This document shows, piece after piece, positions 8,290-16,084 of a stretch of DNA of 64,000 nt (its first letter is position 1; every line of letters begins with the position of its first letter). Source of the stretch: Sphingomonas naphthae (GTDB lineage: Bacteria; Pseudomonadota; Alphaproteobacteria; Sphingomonadales; Sphingomonadaceae); NCBI RefSeq assembly GCF_028607085.1, contig NZ_CP117411.1, positions 2,914,001 to 2,978,000 of the forward strand, given 5' to 3'. Below the pieces are notes generated by a model. That model did not search any database, was not told the origin of the DNA, and saw only the letters and a program-made list of their open reading frames with translations. The position numbers were made by a program, and so were the translations under genes.

Positions 8290-9318
8290 ATGGCGACCAC
8301 ATCAATCGACGAATTCATTCGCGTATCACAGCTGCTCTCCGGCCTGACGCTTTCGGTCCCCATCATGATGATGACGCGGGATCAGGTCGAAAGGATCGTT
8401 GCCGACGCGGCAGCCGACGCGACGCTCGCATCCCTGGATCGGGAGCTGCGCGCCAAGCTCAAGGCGGTGACCGGCCCCGAAGACCATGTCCAGATGGCGC
8501 AGGCCTATGAGGCCTACTCCGAAGCATCCTTCTATCTGGCGATGAAGGATCGCGGCGTTGTTTTGGAGCGCACGCCCGGCACCGGGGGCCACAAGGCGAA
8601 GCGCCCGGATTTCCGCTACTCGCACAGCGCCGGCAAACTCTATTTCGAGGTCAAGGCCCTGGAAATCGCCGAACCGCTGCGGCGTCACAAGGAGATCGGT
8701 CACGAGGCGTTGGAGGTTGCGGCCGAGCTGGACGGACGCGCGCGCCAACCAGGAATCCACTTCGGCAAGCCACTAGAGATATCGGGCCACCTGCCCAATG
8801 CAGGTTCCGTCGGGCGGATCGACGACACGATCCAGAAGATCAGCAACAACATCAAGCCCGGTCAGATCGAGTACGGCCCGACCGTGCTTGTCGTCGATCT
8901 CGGTCGCCTTAGCAGCATCGCGCAAGGCCCGTCCGGCCTTCTGCCCGTCTTCTTCCACGCCGGGCCACCGGCGGAAAGCTGTGTAAGCGGCGAGCTGTGG
9001 CAGATCGCACTCGGCCAACCCGGGGAGCAAATTCTGTCGCTTCCTGAGTTCGACGGCAAAAGCAATCTGGCGGGCCACCAGACACGGGTCGGCATTCTCC
9101 GTCAATTCCCTACCCTGATGGCGATCACGTTCTTCCTGCCGCGCTGGAGCGAGAAACCCGAACTGCTGACGATCTGGAACGTCGGTTGGGATCAGACGGC
9201 CCTGGAGAATCCATGCGCTCTCGACGAGCACCAAATCGGAGATGTCCTTCACAATTACTCCGATGGCCTGAATGATCAGCGAAACGAACTGGGTTGGGAT
9301 TTTCGCGTAAGTCGATAG
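8290..9318 (+). CDS. PD-(D/E)XK nuclease-like protein
   Basis: A 342-residue protein with a nuclease-like core: an upstream E78 (YSEASFYLAM), then a glycine-rich 'RTPGTGGHKAKRPDF' with D107, and 'LYFEVKALE' with E120 and K122, the D-(x)n-E-x-K pattern of PD-(D/E)XK enzymes. The C-terminal 200 residues are hydrophobic-strand-rich and contain 'TVLVVDLGRL' and 'ITFFLPRW'; I cannot assign them. The first in-frame start is GTG 8278, overlapping the preceding stop; ATG 8290 has GAGG a few bases upstream and is preferred. Tight coupling to the preceding gene suggests a two-component unit. The nuclease assignment rests on motif spacing alone. Confidence 0.65.
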   Translation: MATTSIDEFIRVSQLLSGLTLSVPIMMMTRDQVERIVADAAADATLASLDRELRAKLKAVTGPEDHVQMAQAYEAYSEASFYLAMKDRGVVLERTPGTGGHKAKRPDFRYSHSAGKLYFEVKALEIAEPLRRHKEIGHEALEVAAELDGRARQPGIHFGKPLEISGHLPNAGSVGRIDDTIQKISNNIKPGQIEYGPTVLVVDLGRLSSIAQGPSGLLPVFFHAGPPAESCVSGELWQIALGQPGEQILSLPEFDGKSNLAGHQTRVGILRQFPTLMAITFFLPRWSEKPELLTIWNVGWDQTALENPCALDEHQIGDVLHNYSDGLNDQRNELGWDFRVSR

Positions 9319-9441
9319 ACCTTTTACATTACTGCACCGGGCCGAGGCATGCGCGGTCTCGGCGCCTCATCATTGGGCTCGAACACATCAACCGGGGGCA
9401 CGGCCGTCAAGGCGGACAACGACCGGGACAAAGGAGGAACA

Positions 9442-10398
9442 ATGATCGGTCGCGGATCCGAATGGCGGCGCTGGGAGCCACATATTCACGCCCCGGGAAC
9501 CGTCCTGAACAATCAGTTCGGCGGGGGCACCCCGTGGGAGACCTATCTCACGTCCCTCGAAACCGTCACGCCGAAGATCGAGGCAATTGCAGTCACGGAC
9601 TACTATCTGACGGACACATATGAGGAAGTGCTGAAGCACAAGACGGCGGGCCGCCTGCCCAACGTCCAACTCATTTTCCCGAACGTCGAGCTTCGCCTCG
9701 ACGTCGCGGCCAAGACCGGCTTCGTCAACCTGCACCTTCTGGTCAGCCCCGAAGACCCCAAACACATTGAGGAGCTGCACCGCATTCTGCAGCGTCTTCA
9801 GTTTCAGGCGCATGGCGATACCTTCAACTGCACGCGCCAAGACCTGATTTCGCTGGGCAAGAAGGCCGACACGACCATCATCGATGACCGTGCCGCGCTC
9901 GCTCACGGGGCGACGCAATTCAAGGTGAATTTCGATCAGCTTCGTCGCGTCATGCGAGAGAGCGACTGGGCGAAAGCGAATATCCTGATCGCGGTTGCCG
10001 GCGCGGCTGGTGACGGGACGTCTGGCTTGCGGCAGGCTGCCGACGCCACAATGCGTCAGGAAATCGAGAAGTTCGCCCATATCATTTTCTCGAGTAGTCC
10101 CGCCCAGCGTGAATTTTGGTGTGGACGCCGGGGTGTGACGCTCGATCAGCTCCGCGAGCGCTACGGCGGCTGCAAGCCCTGCCTTCACGGTAGCGATGCG
10201 CATGATCAGCAGACCGTGGGACAGCCCGTCGAAGAGCGATATTCGTGGATCAAGGGCGGGCTCGAATTCGACGCCCTGCGCCAAGCCTGCATCGATCCCG
10301 AGGGGCGCGCTCATGTCGCGGCCGAGCCGCCGCGCACGGCGATGCCCTCACAAGTCATCTCGCACGTTTCGCTGAGAGAGTGGACTTGTTTCCCGTGA
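9442..10398 (+). CDS. TrlF-family PHP domain protein, 3'-truncated
   Basis: 318 residues matching the N-terminal PHP phosphoesterase part of TrlF-type proteins: 'EWRRWEPHIHAPGT' with metal-binding H14 and H16, 'IEAIAVTDYYLTD', 'PNVELRLD' and 'CLHGSDAHD'. Full-length relatives run to roughly 900-1000 residues because an ABC/SMC-like ATPase follows. Here the frame stops right after 'TAMPSQVISHVSLRE', where family members enter the ATPase, so the ATPase half has been lost. The start at ATG 9442 follows a strong AAAGGAGG and agrees with the family; the longer ORF start at 9349 does not. The truncation point touches the leader of the DUF932 gene, so a recombination joint is likely here. It may be non-functional. 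Confidence 0.75.
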   Translation: MIGRGSEWRRWEPHIHAPGTVLNNQFGGGTPWETYLTSLETVTPKIEAIAVTDYYLTDTYEEVLKHKTAGRLPNVQLIFPNVELRLDVAAKTGFVNLHLLVSPEDPKHIEELHRILQRLQFQAHGDTFNCTRQDLISLGKKADTTIIDDRAALAHGATQFKVNFDQLRRVMRESDWAKANILIAVAGAAGDGTSGLRQAADATMRQEIEKFAHIIFSSSPAQREFWCGRRGVTLDQLRERYGGCKPCLHGSDAHDQQTVGQPVEERYSWIKGGLEFDALRQACIDPEGRAHVAAEPPRTAMPSQVISHVSLREWTCFP

Positions 10399-10442
10399 CG
10401 GGTTGAAGGTCGGAGAAGAGGTCTCTGACGCCCGTCATGGAG
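10394..10442 (+). promoter_or_regulatory. Hairpin leader before the DUF932 gene (copy 1)
   Basis: CGTGACGGG (10394-10402) pairs with CCCGTCATG (10431-10439, one G-U pair) around a purine-rich loop containing GAGA and TCTC segments. The GGAG ribosome-binding site sits at the 3' foot of the stem, 9 bases before ATG 10452. A second copy with compensating differences precedes parB at 11761. The design suggests control of ribosome access, but no ligand or protein is known to me. Confidence 0.6.
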
Positions 10443-10451
10443 ATTGGTCCC

Positions 10452-11645
10452 ATGAATATGCAGGTCCTCGATGCGCGCCGTGACACCAGCGGCGGTTACA
10501 AGGTCGATATCGGCCGTGGCGAGCGGGTCGGCCGCGTCTCGTCAGAGTGGTTCTCGCGTCCGGCCGACGAGCGCTACCTTTCCTTGTCCGAGTTGGCCCG
10601 CACGGTCCGCGACCGCACCGAACGCAGCCGGACGCGGGTGGTGGAGAGCGCGCTCATCCATGTTGAGGCGAACCGCAACGATTCGGAGCGGTTGGCCCTG
10701 ATCCTGCCCGGCACCGACACAGCCGTCGCACCGACGCACTGGTCCTTCGGCCAACTCGCCAGCCTGGTTGGCGCGCCCGCAGCCTATCTGCGCCAGCTCC
10801 CCGCAGCACTTGCCGCCATTAACCTGCAATATGGCCTGACCTCCAGTCGGGCCGAGCAGATCAAGACGCTCGAAACCGATACTGGCCGTGTCGAACTGCG
10901 CGCCGTCACTGGCCCGGATTATGGCCGCATCTACGATCACGAACTGGTCGAGGCGGTGCAGCGCATTGCCGGCAACGGCACAGGCGACACCCGCTGGAAG
11001 GTGCCGGGCGTGCTCGACTGGTCGACCGGGATCTACAATCCGCGCGTCGACATCACCAAGGATACGACCACGCTCTATGCCTCCGACCGCGACGTCTTCC
11101 TGTTCCTGGTCGACGACCTGAACCCGATTGAGGCCGGCCGACTGCCGGACGGATCGCCCGACCTCTATTTCCGCGGCTTCTATTGCTGGAATTCCGAGGT
11201 TGGCGCCAAGACGCTCGGCATGGCGAGCTTCTATCTGCGCGCGGTCTGCCAGAATCGCAATTTGTGGGGCGTGGAGGATTTCGAGGAGATTACCATCCGC
11301 CACTCCAAATATGCCGCCAATCGCTTCGCGCACGAGGCAGCCCCGGCGCTGCTCAACTTCGCGAACTCCTCGCCCCTGCCGTTCGTCAACGGCATCAGGG
11401 CGGCCCGCGAGCGGATCGTCGCCAGGACGGACGAAGACCGCACCGACTTCCTGCGTCGTCGCGGCTTCTCCAAGGCCGAGACCGGCAAGATCATCGACAG
11501 GGTACTGGCGGAGGAAGGCCGCCCGCCCGAGTCCATCTTCGATTTCGTGCAGGGAATCACCGCCGTCGCGCGCGACAAGCCCCATCAGGACGCCCGCCTC
11601 GACATGGAGGGCAAGGCCAAGAAGCTGCTCGATCGAGCTTCCTGA
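10452..11645 (+). CDS. DUF932 domain protein (plasmid/phage-type)
   Basis: A 397-residue DUF932 protein, a family found on alphaproteobacterial plasmids and integrative elements, commonly beside a ParB gene as here. Recognisable stretches are 'ALILPGTDTAVAPTHWSFGQLASLVGAP', 'VTGPDYGRIYDHELVEAV', 'LYFRGFYCWNSEVGAKTLG' and 'CQNRNLWGVEDFEEITIRH'. Function is not established; relatives are called phage/plasmid-like proteins. The ORF opens at ATG 10437, but ATG 10452 has the GGAG (10439-10442) at 9 bases and mirrors the start of the parB gene, so I use it. It ends about 115 bases before the second hairpin leader and is probably co-regulated with parB. Confidence 0.85.
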   Translation: MNMQVLDARRDTSGGYKVDIGRGERVGRVSSEWFSRPADERYLSLSELARTVRDRTERSRTRVVESALIHVEANRNDSERLALILPGTDTAVAPTHWSFGQLASLVGAPAAYLRQLPAALAAINLQYGLTSSRAEQIKTLETDTGRVELRAVTGPDYGRIYDHELVEAVQRIAGNGTGDTRWKVPGVLDWSTGIYNPRVDITKDTTTLYASDRDVFLFLVDDLNPIEAGRLPDGSPDLYFRGFYCWNSEVGAKTLGMASFYLRAVCQNRNLWGVEDFEEITIRHSKYAANRFAHEAAPALLNFANSSPLPFVNGIRAARERIVARTDEDRTDFLRRRGFSKAETGKIIDRVLAEEGRPPESIFDFVQGITAVARDKPHQDARLDMEGKAKKLLDRAS

Positions 11646-11760
11646 TTTCCGCAAAGCCGGGGATGCGGTTTTCCGCGTCTCCGGCTTTGCGCCTCCGTGC
11701 CTTTCAGGTTTGCCGGTTCGTGGCGCTGCCCCTTTAGAGGAAGAGGGCGGCGCTTCGCTT

Positions 11761-11810
11761 CGTGACGGGTTGGAGGTTGAGAGAGAGTCTCTCGGCCGCC
11801 CGTCACGGAG
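11761..11810 (+). promoter_or_regulatory. Hairpin leader before parB (copy 2)
   Basis: CGTGACGGG (11761-11769) pairs perfectly with CCCGTCACG (11799-11807); the loop holds GAGAGA/TCTCTC. The stem ends in GGAG (11807-11810), 9 bases before ATG 11820. It is about 80 percent identical to the leader at 10394-10442, with C-G in place of a U-G pair at the stem foot, i.e. structure is preserved while sequence changes. Confidence 0.6.
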
Positions 11811-11819
11811 TAAATCCCG

Positions 11820-13958
11820 ATGGCTACTGCCGTTCAGAAGATCATCCTGTCGTCCTCGCGCGACATCCCCTTCAACAAGCTGGTGCTCAGCCAGTCCAAC
11901 GTCCGGCGGGTGAAGGCCGGCGTCTCGATCGAGGACCTCGCGGCCTCGATCGCTCGTCGCGGCCTGATCCAGAGCCTCAGCGTCTTCCCCGTCGTTGACG
12001 CCGAAGGCAACGAGACCGGCATGTTCGAGGTGCCCGCCGGCGGCCGCCGCTTCCGCGCGCTCGAACTGCTGGTGAAGCAGAAGCGTCTCGCCAAAGTCGC
12101 GCCCGTCCCCTGCGTGGTCCGCGACCGCGACGGCGCCATCCTCCCCGAGGAGGTGTCGCTCGCCGAGAACATCGAGCGCGCTGCGCTGCATCCGCTCGAT
12201 CAGTTTCGCGCCTTCCACGACATGCTGATCAAGGGCATGACCGAGGAGGAGATCGCCGCGGCGTTCTTCGTGCCCGTCAACGTGGTCAAGCAGCGGCTGC
12301 GCCTCGCGACCGTCTCACCGGTCCTCCACGACGTCTATGCCGACGACGGCATGACGCTGGAGCAGCTCATGGCCTTCACGGTCTCCCAAGACCACGAGCG
12401 TCAGACCAAGGTCTGGGACGCGATCAAGGACGCCTGGTCAAAGGAACCCTATCAGATCCGGCGCATGCTGACCGAGACCACGGTGCGCGCGTCCGACAAG
12501 CGTGCCGTCTTCCTCGGCATCGAAGCCTATGAGGCGGCCGGCGGCACCGTCATGCGCGACCTCTTCCAGGCCGATGATGGCGGCTGGTTGCAGGACGTGG
12601 GGCTTCTCGATCGCCTCGTCGCCGAAAAGCTGAAGGCCGAGGCCGAGGCGATCGCCGCCGAAGGCTGGAAGTGGATCGAGGTCGCGGTCAGTTTCCCCTA
12701 CGACGCCGTTCGCGGCCTCCACGAGGTTTCCGGCACGCCGATCGATCTATCGGCGGAGGAACAGGCGACCATCAAGGCGCTCACCGCCGAGCAGGTCAGG
12801 CTCGAAGCGGAATATCATGACGCCGACGAACTGCCCGACGAGGTCGACGAGCGTATGGGTGAGATCGAGACGGCTCTGGCGGCGTTCGACGATCGCCCGG
12901 AGCACTTCGACCCGACCGACATCGCCATCGCCGGCGTGTTCGTCAGCATCGACGCCAACGGGTCGCTTTCGGTCGATCGCGGCTTCGTTCGGCCCGAGGA
13001 TGTGCCTCAGGTCCGGACCGATGGTGAGGAAGGATCGGAGAAGGAGATCGAATCCGATGGCACCGCGAGCCCGTCGGTGCAGCGCGCCGTCATCACCATC
13101 GGCGGCCAGCCTGTCGAACCGGAGGACGATGAGGACGACAGCATCAAGCCGTTGCCCGAACGCCTCGTCGTCGAGCTGACCGCCTACCGCACCCTCGCGT
13201 TGCGCAACGCCGTGGCGGAAAATCCGCACATCGCCATGACAGCGCTTCTCCACAAGCTGGTCTCGAACAACTTCATGACCCGCATGTACACGGGCGCCAT
13301 GGAAGCGGGGGTAAAGCACATCTTCTTCCCGGTTCAGGACGAGACGCTGAAGGACAGCCCCTCCGCGCGGGCCGTGCAGGAGCGTCACGACGCCTGGGCC
13401 GCCGACATCCCGAAGGACGACGACGCCCTCTGGGACTGGCTCGCTGGTCTCGACGATGCCAGCCGCATGGCGCTACTGGCGCATTGCGTCAGCTATGGGG
13501 TCAACGCGCTCTATGAGCGGCCGAACCCGCACAGCGCGGGCGGCGTGTCGCAGCATACGCTCGATATGAGGCTCGCGCAGGCCGACCGGCTGACGCGGGC
13601 GACCGGGCTCGACTTGGTCGAAGCCGGCTGGCGTCCGACCTTCGGGAACTACCTCAACCGTGTCACCAAGCCGCGCATCCTCGAAGCCGTCCGCGAAGGC
13701 GCCGGCGAACGGGCAGCACAGCTCATCGACCATATGAAAAAGGGCGACATGGCCAAGGAGGCCGAGCGTCTCCTGGCCGACAGCGGCTGGCTGCCGATGG
13801 CGTGCATGCGGCCGTTCGCGCCGGTCTTGGCATCGCGCAGGGGCCGAGTTGGATGTTCGCTGAGGATGTCGCGACCGGGGCACTCGTTCCGCTTTTGGCC
13901 GACTACGCGCCCAGCCTCGTTCCGATCCGCGCGATTACCTCCGCCAATCGCCGGATGA
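11820..13958 (+). CDS. ParB/RepB-family partition-like protein with chimeric C-terminus
   Basis: 712 residues. The first 165 hold a ParB/Spo0J N-terminal domain: 'LVLSQSNVRR' (21-30), 'RRGLIQSLSV', the CTPase box GGRRFRA (74-80), 'SLAENIERAALHPLDQFRAF' and a helix-turn-helix around 140-165. A long middle region typical of ICE/plasmid ParB-like proteins follows, with an acidic low-complexity stretch near 375-450. About residue 658, after 'AERLLADSGWLP', family homology ends abruptly and the last 54 residues are an out-of-frame translation of a LysR gene fragment. So the native C-terminus is missing. Such proteins help maintain or regulate mobile elements. Strong GGAG at 9 bases sets the start. 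Confidence 0.85.
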   Translation: MATAVQKIILSSSRDIPFNKLVLSQSNVRRVKAGVSIEDLAASIARRGLIQSLSVFPVVDAEGNETGMFEVPAGGRRFRALELLVKQKRLAKVAPVPCVVRDRDGAILPEEVSLAENIERAALHPLDQFRAFHDMLIKGMTEEEIAAAFFVPVNVVKQRLRLATVSPVLHDVYADDGMTLEQLMAFTVSQDHERQTKVWDAIKDAWSKEPYQIRRMLTETTVRASDKRAVFLGIEAYEAAGGTVMRDLFQADDGGWLQDVGLLDRLVAEKLKAEAEAIAAEGWKWIEVAVSFPYDAVRGLHEVSGTPIDLSAEEQATIKALTAEQVRLEAEYHDADELPDEVDERMGEIETALAAFDDRPEHFDPTDIAIAGVFVSIDANGSLSVDRGFVRPEDVPQVRTDGEEGSEKEIESDGTASPSVQRAVITIGGQPVEPEDDEDDSIKPLPERLVVELTAYRTLALRNAVAENPHIAMTALLHKLVSNNFMTRMYTGAMEAGVKHIFFPVQDETLKDSPSARAVQERHDAWAADIPKDDDALWDWLAGLDDASRMALLAHCVSYGVNALYERPNPHSAGGVSQHTLDMRLAQADRLTRATGLDLVEAGWRPTFGNYLNRVTKPRILEAVREGAGERAAQLIDHMKKGDMAKEAERLLADSGWLPMACMRPFAPVLASRRGRVGCSLRMSRPGHSFRFWPTTRPASFRSARLPPPIAG

Positions 13959-14032
13959 CCGGCGCCATCCAGTTGCTGGTGGACCACTTGGCCGCGATGA
14001 TCCGGCAAGAACCACATCTTCGAATGCGGTGA
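13796..14032 (+). pseudogene. LysR-type regulator fragment (C-terminal end)
   Basis: In the +2 frame relative to parB, 'DGVHAAVRAGLGIAQGPSWM' and 'VPLLADYAPSLVPIRAIT' match the last third of a LysR effector-binding domain, ending normally near 'QLLVDHLAAMIRQEP'. There is no DNA-binding domain or start; the fragment begins exactly where ParB homology stops. It is a remnant of another gene fused to the truncated parB by a deletion or recombination. Confidence 0.75.
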
Positions 14033-14263
14033 CCGTCAGGAAACAGTGGCCGTATGCCGAAGGGGGACATCGGGTTGTGAAGAGGGATTGCCCATCTTCT
14101 GCTCATCATTAGAGCTTACTTGCACCTACGCATTACCGAACAGCAGAGTGAAAACCCTCCGATGCGTACGCTATAGCCCGAAAACACCGCACGGCATTTC
14201 GACAGGGCTTCCAGTATCGGGATCTATCGTTCTCAATCGCCTCAGCAATGATGGAGATTGAGC

Positions 14264-14548
14264 ATGGCGAAGACCGAGCCCGCCCAAATCAGGAGGACAA
14301 TCCGGAGGCACCAATTGCGCGAGATGGTGCCGATGGCTGACAGCACGATTTATGAAATGGAGCAGCGTGGTGAATTTCCCCGTAGGTTCGCGCTCTCGCC
14401 ACGGTGTATTGTTTGGGACCTCGCCGAGGTCGAGGCCTGGCTGACAGCGCGGCGGACCGCCCCGATCCGTCGAGCACAGCACCCCGACGTCACCCAGCGC
14501 AAGACGCGACCGGTCAAAGGGCGGGATCAAGCTCCATCAAAGGCATAG
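14264..14548 (+). CDS. AlpA-family phage regulatory protein / excisionase-like
   Basis: A 94-residue protein with a MerR-like winged helix of the AlpA family: 'LREMVPMADSTIYEMEQRGEFP' (recognition helix region), then 'RRFALSPRCIVWDLAEVEAWL' and a basic tail. Such proteins activate integrase expression or act as recombination directionality factors. ATG 14264 has GGAG at 7 bases; the earlier TTG at 14258 does not. The gene is convergent with the integrase and overlaps its 3' end by 35 bases, the usual neighbour for this job. Confidence 0.85.
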   Translation: MAKTEPAQIRRTIRRHQLREMVPMADSTIYEMEQRGEFPRRFALSPRCIVWDLAEVEAWLTARRTAPIRRAQHPDVTQRKTRPVKGRDQAPSKA

Positions 14549-15770
14549 CTTGCGGCAAAAGCGTGGGGGCATACTTCCGGCCGTCGATCCAGGCGTCCAC
14601 GGTATCCGCCCACTGCTGCATCATATGCCGACGCTGCACCTCGTACTCAGCCTTATTATATACGCCGCGCGACGAACGCCCGTCCTCGTGCGCCAGGCAC
14701 TTTTCGATCCAGTCGCTGTTAAAGCCCAGCTCATTTAGCAGCGTCGACCCCGTCCGCCGCAGATCATGGACCGTGAATGGCTCCAGTGGCAGCCCCTCCT
14801 TCTTGGCTCGTTCGACGACGGAGTAGGTGATCCGATTGAAGGTCGCGCGAGACATTGGCGCGTCCGCGTCGTACCGGGACGGCAAAAGATATCGGGAGTT
14901 GCCGGAGCAAGTCTTGAGCGCGATCATGATGTCTAACGTCTGTCGGCATAGGTAGACGTTGTGCGGCTTCGACCGCTTCATGCGCTCCTTCGGGATGGTC
15001 CAGACGGCGTTGTCGAAATCGATCTCGTCCCAAACTGCATCCTGCAACTCGCTCTTCCGGACCATGGTGAGCAGGTAGAGCTTCATACCGAGGCGGATCG
15101 TTGGCAAAGTCGCAACATGCTCGAGCTGCTTGAACATGATGCGGATCTCCGCGGGCGAAAGCGCGCGGTCCTTCGGCGTAAAGGTAGCGATCGAGGCTGG
15201 ACCGACGTCATCAGCCGGATTGGCGACCTTCTCGCCGTGCAGAATAGCAAAGCCGTAGATCTGCTTCAGGATATCCCGCACATGGATAGCAGTTGCAGGC
15301 GCGCCCCGTTCGACGATCTTACCGCAGTGAGTGCGTAGATCATCCGGTGTGATCTCCGTCAGGAGACGATTCCGCCAGACGGGCATGAGTTCGCGTTCGA
15401 AGATGGAGCGACGCATCGCGCGCGTGCTGTCGGCCATGGTCGCGTTGGTCAGCCACTTCTCGCCGAACTGGCCGAAACTCTTTGCCTCCTTGATCCGGCG
15501 CTTCTCGCGCTGCTTCTCGATGGCGGGAGACCGCCCCTCGTTGATCGCGCGCCGCGCGTCGATGCATAGCTCGCGAGCCCTGGCGAGCGATATTCCGTCA
15601 CGGGCATATCTGCCGAGATACACGGTCTCCCGCCTGCCGTTCAGCCGATAGTCGAGCCTGAACGAGATGGCGCCCGATGGCGCGACGCGCACATACATGC
15701 CGTCACGATCGGAAACTTTGTACATTTTGGATTTTGGTTTCAACGACTTGAGTGCTGCATCGGTCAACAT
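14514..15770 (-). CDS. int: Tyrosine-type site-specific integrase
   Basis: 418 residues: N-terminal DUF4102 arm-binding domain ('LTDAALKSLKPKSKMYKVSD', 'YLGRYARDGISLARARE'), a core-binding domain (about 98-190) and a catalytic domain with R238 (MVRKSEL), H335 and R338 (HDLRR), H361 (CLAHEDG) and a tyrosine at 371 or 376 (RGVYNKAEY). P4-like integrases of this kind target 3' ends of genes; this one sits 295 bases from the guaA end with the att repeat between. ATG 15770 is preceded by GAGGAGG. Three copies of AAAGTACCGTCA lie upstream, where they could be arm sites and also affect its own promoter. Confidence 0.93.
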   Translation of the reverse strand: MLTDAALKSLKPKSKMYKVSDRDGMYVRVAPSGAISFRLDYRLNGRRETVYLGRYARDGISLARARELCIDARRAINEGRSPAIEKQREKRRIKEAKSFGQFGEKWLTNATMADSTRAMRRSIFERELMPVWRNRLLTEITPDDLRTHCGKIVERGAPATAIHVRDILKQIYGFAILHGEKVANPADDVGPASIATFTPKDRALSPAEIRIMFKQLEHVATLPTIRLGMKLYLLTMVRKSELQDAVWDEIDFDNAVWTIPKERMKRSKPHNVYLCRQTLDIMIALKTCSGNSRYLLPSRYDADAPMSRATFNRITYSVVERAKKEGLPLEPFTVHDLRRTGSTLLNELGFNSDWIEKCLAHEDGRSSRGVYNKAEYEVQRRHMMQQWADTVDAWIDGRKYAPTLLPQAMPLMELDPAL

Positions 15771-15788
15771 TTCGGGCCTCCTCGCGGG

Positions 15789-15900
15789 AAAGTACCGTCA
15801 CGCGGTTTTTGCAGGCCGATGGCGTCGAAAATGCTTTTATTTCAGTGCATTAGTTCGAAAAAAGTACCGTCATTGGCCTCGATTGACCTGACGGTACTTT
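15789..15900. repeat. Cluster of three integrase arm-type repeats
   Basis: AAAGTACCGTCA occurs at 15789-15800 and 15861-15872, and inverted (TGACGGTACTTT) at 15889-15900; the last two face each other across 16 bases. A fourth copy is at 1407-1418 near the other island end. They lie between the integrase start and the att site. Integrase binding and autoregulation are both plausible. Further right, CTATGCC (15958) and GGCATAG (15983) form a weak inverted repeat; nothing else is seen up to guaA. Confidence 0.65.
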
Positions 15901-16064
15901 CGTTTTTCCGGTTGATCAATGGGGGCGAGGCCCGTCAGCGAGGTCGCCGAACGCGATCTATGCCCACCGATAGATATCGATAGGCATAGGAGGAGTTTAT
16001 TTTTATTTTCAGTGTGTTAGATCGTATCGCAGCGTAGAATCGGCGGCGTTCGGATGGGCCTGAA

Positions 16065-16084
16065 TCATTCCCACTCGATCGTCC
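16065..16084. repeat. guaA-proximal attachment site (att)
   Basis: TCATTCCCACTCGATCGTCC is the reverse complement of the final codons of guaA (Gly-Thr-Ile-Glu-Trp-Glu-stop) and matches the distal copy at 1183-1202 in 16 of 20 bases. Because the island end restores these codons, guaA remains intact. Confidence 0.8.

Larger units (their letters stand above)
1183..16084. mobile_element. Genomic island integrated in the 3' end of guaA
   Basis: A segment of about 14.9 kb is bounded by imperfect 20-bp direct repeats (16 of 20 identical) at 1183-1202 and 16065-16084; the second copy is the last codons of guaA. A tyrosine integrase gene lies just inside the guaA end, and 12-bp repeats reading AAAGTACCGTCA occur inside both ends. 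Cargo in order: Mrr-like nuclease, GajB, GajA, AbiEii, AbiEi (minus strand); unknown protein, PD-(D/E)XK protein, truncated PHP/TrlF protein, DUF932 protein, ParB chimera, LysR fragment and AlpA-type regulator (plus strand). The 3' end of guaA is an established island target. No conjugation genes are visible, so the element is either mobilised in trans or immobile. Confidence 0.85.

Noticed and set aside
10542-12218. 558-codon open frame on the minus strand opposite DUF932 and parB
   Set aside because: It is antisense to two genes with clear families; high GC keeps the opposite frame free of stops. Its translation is low-complexity Arg/Ala/Gly without motifs.
16065-16084. tRNA gene as the island target
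   Set aside because: Islands often use tRNA genes, but both att copies here are clearly guaA codons and no cloverleaf can be drawn around either.
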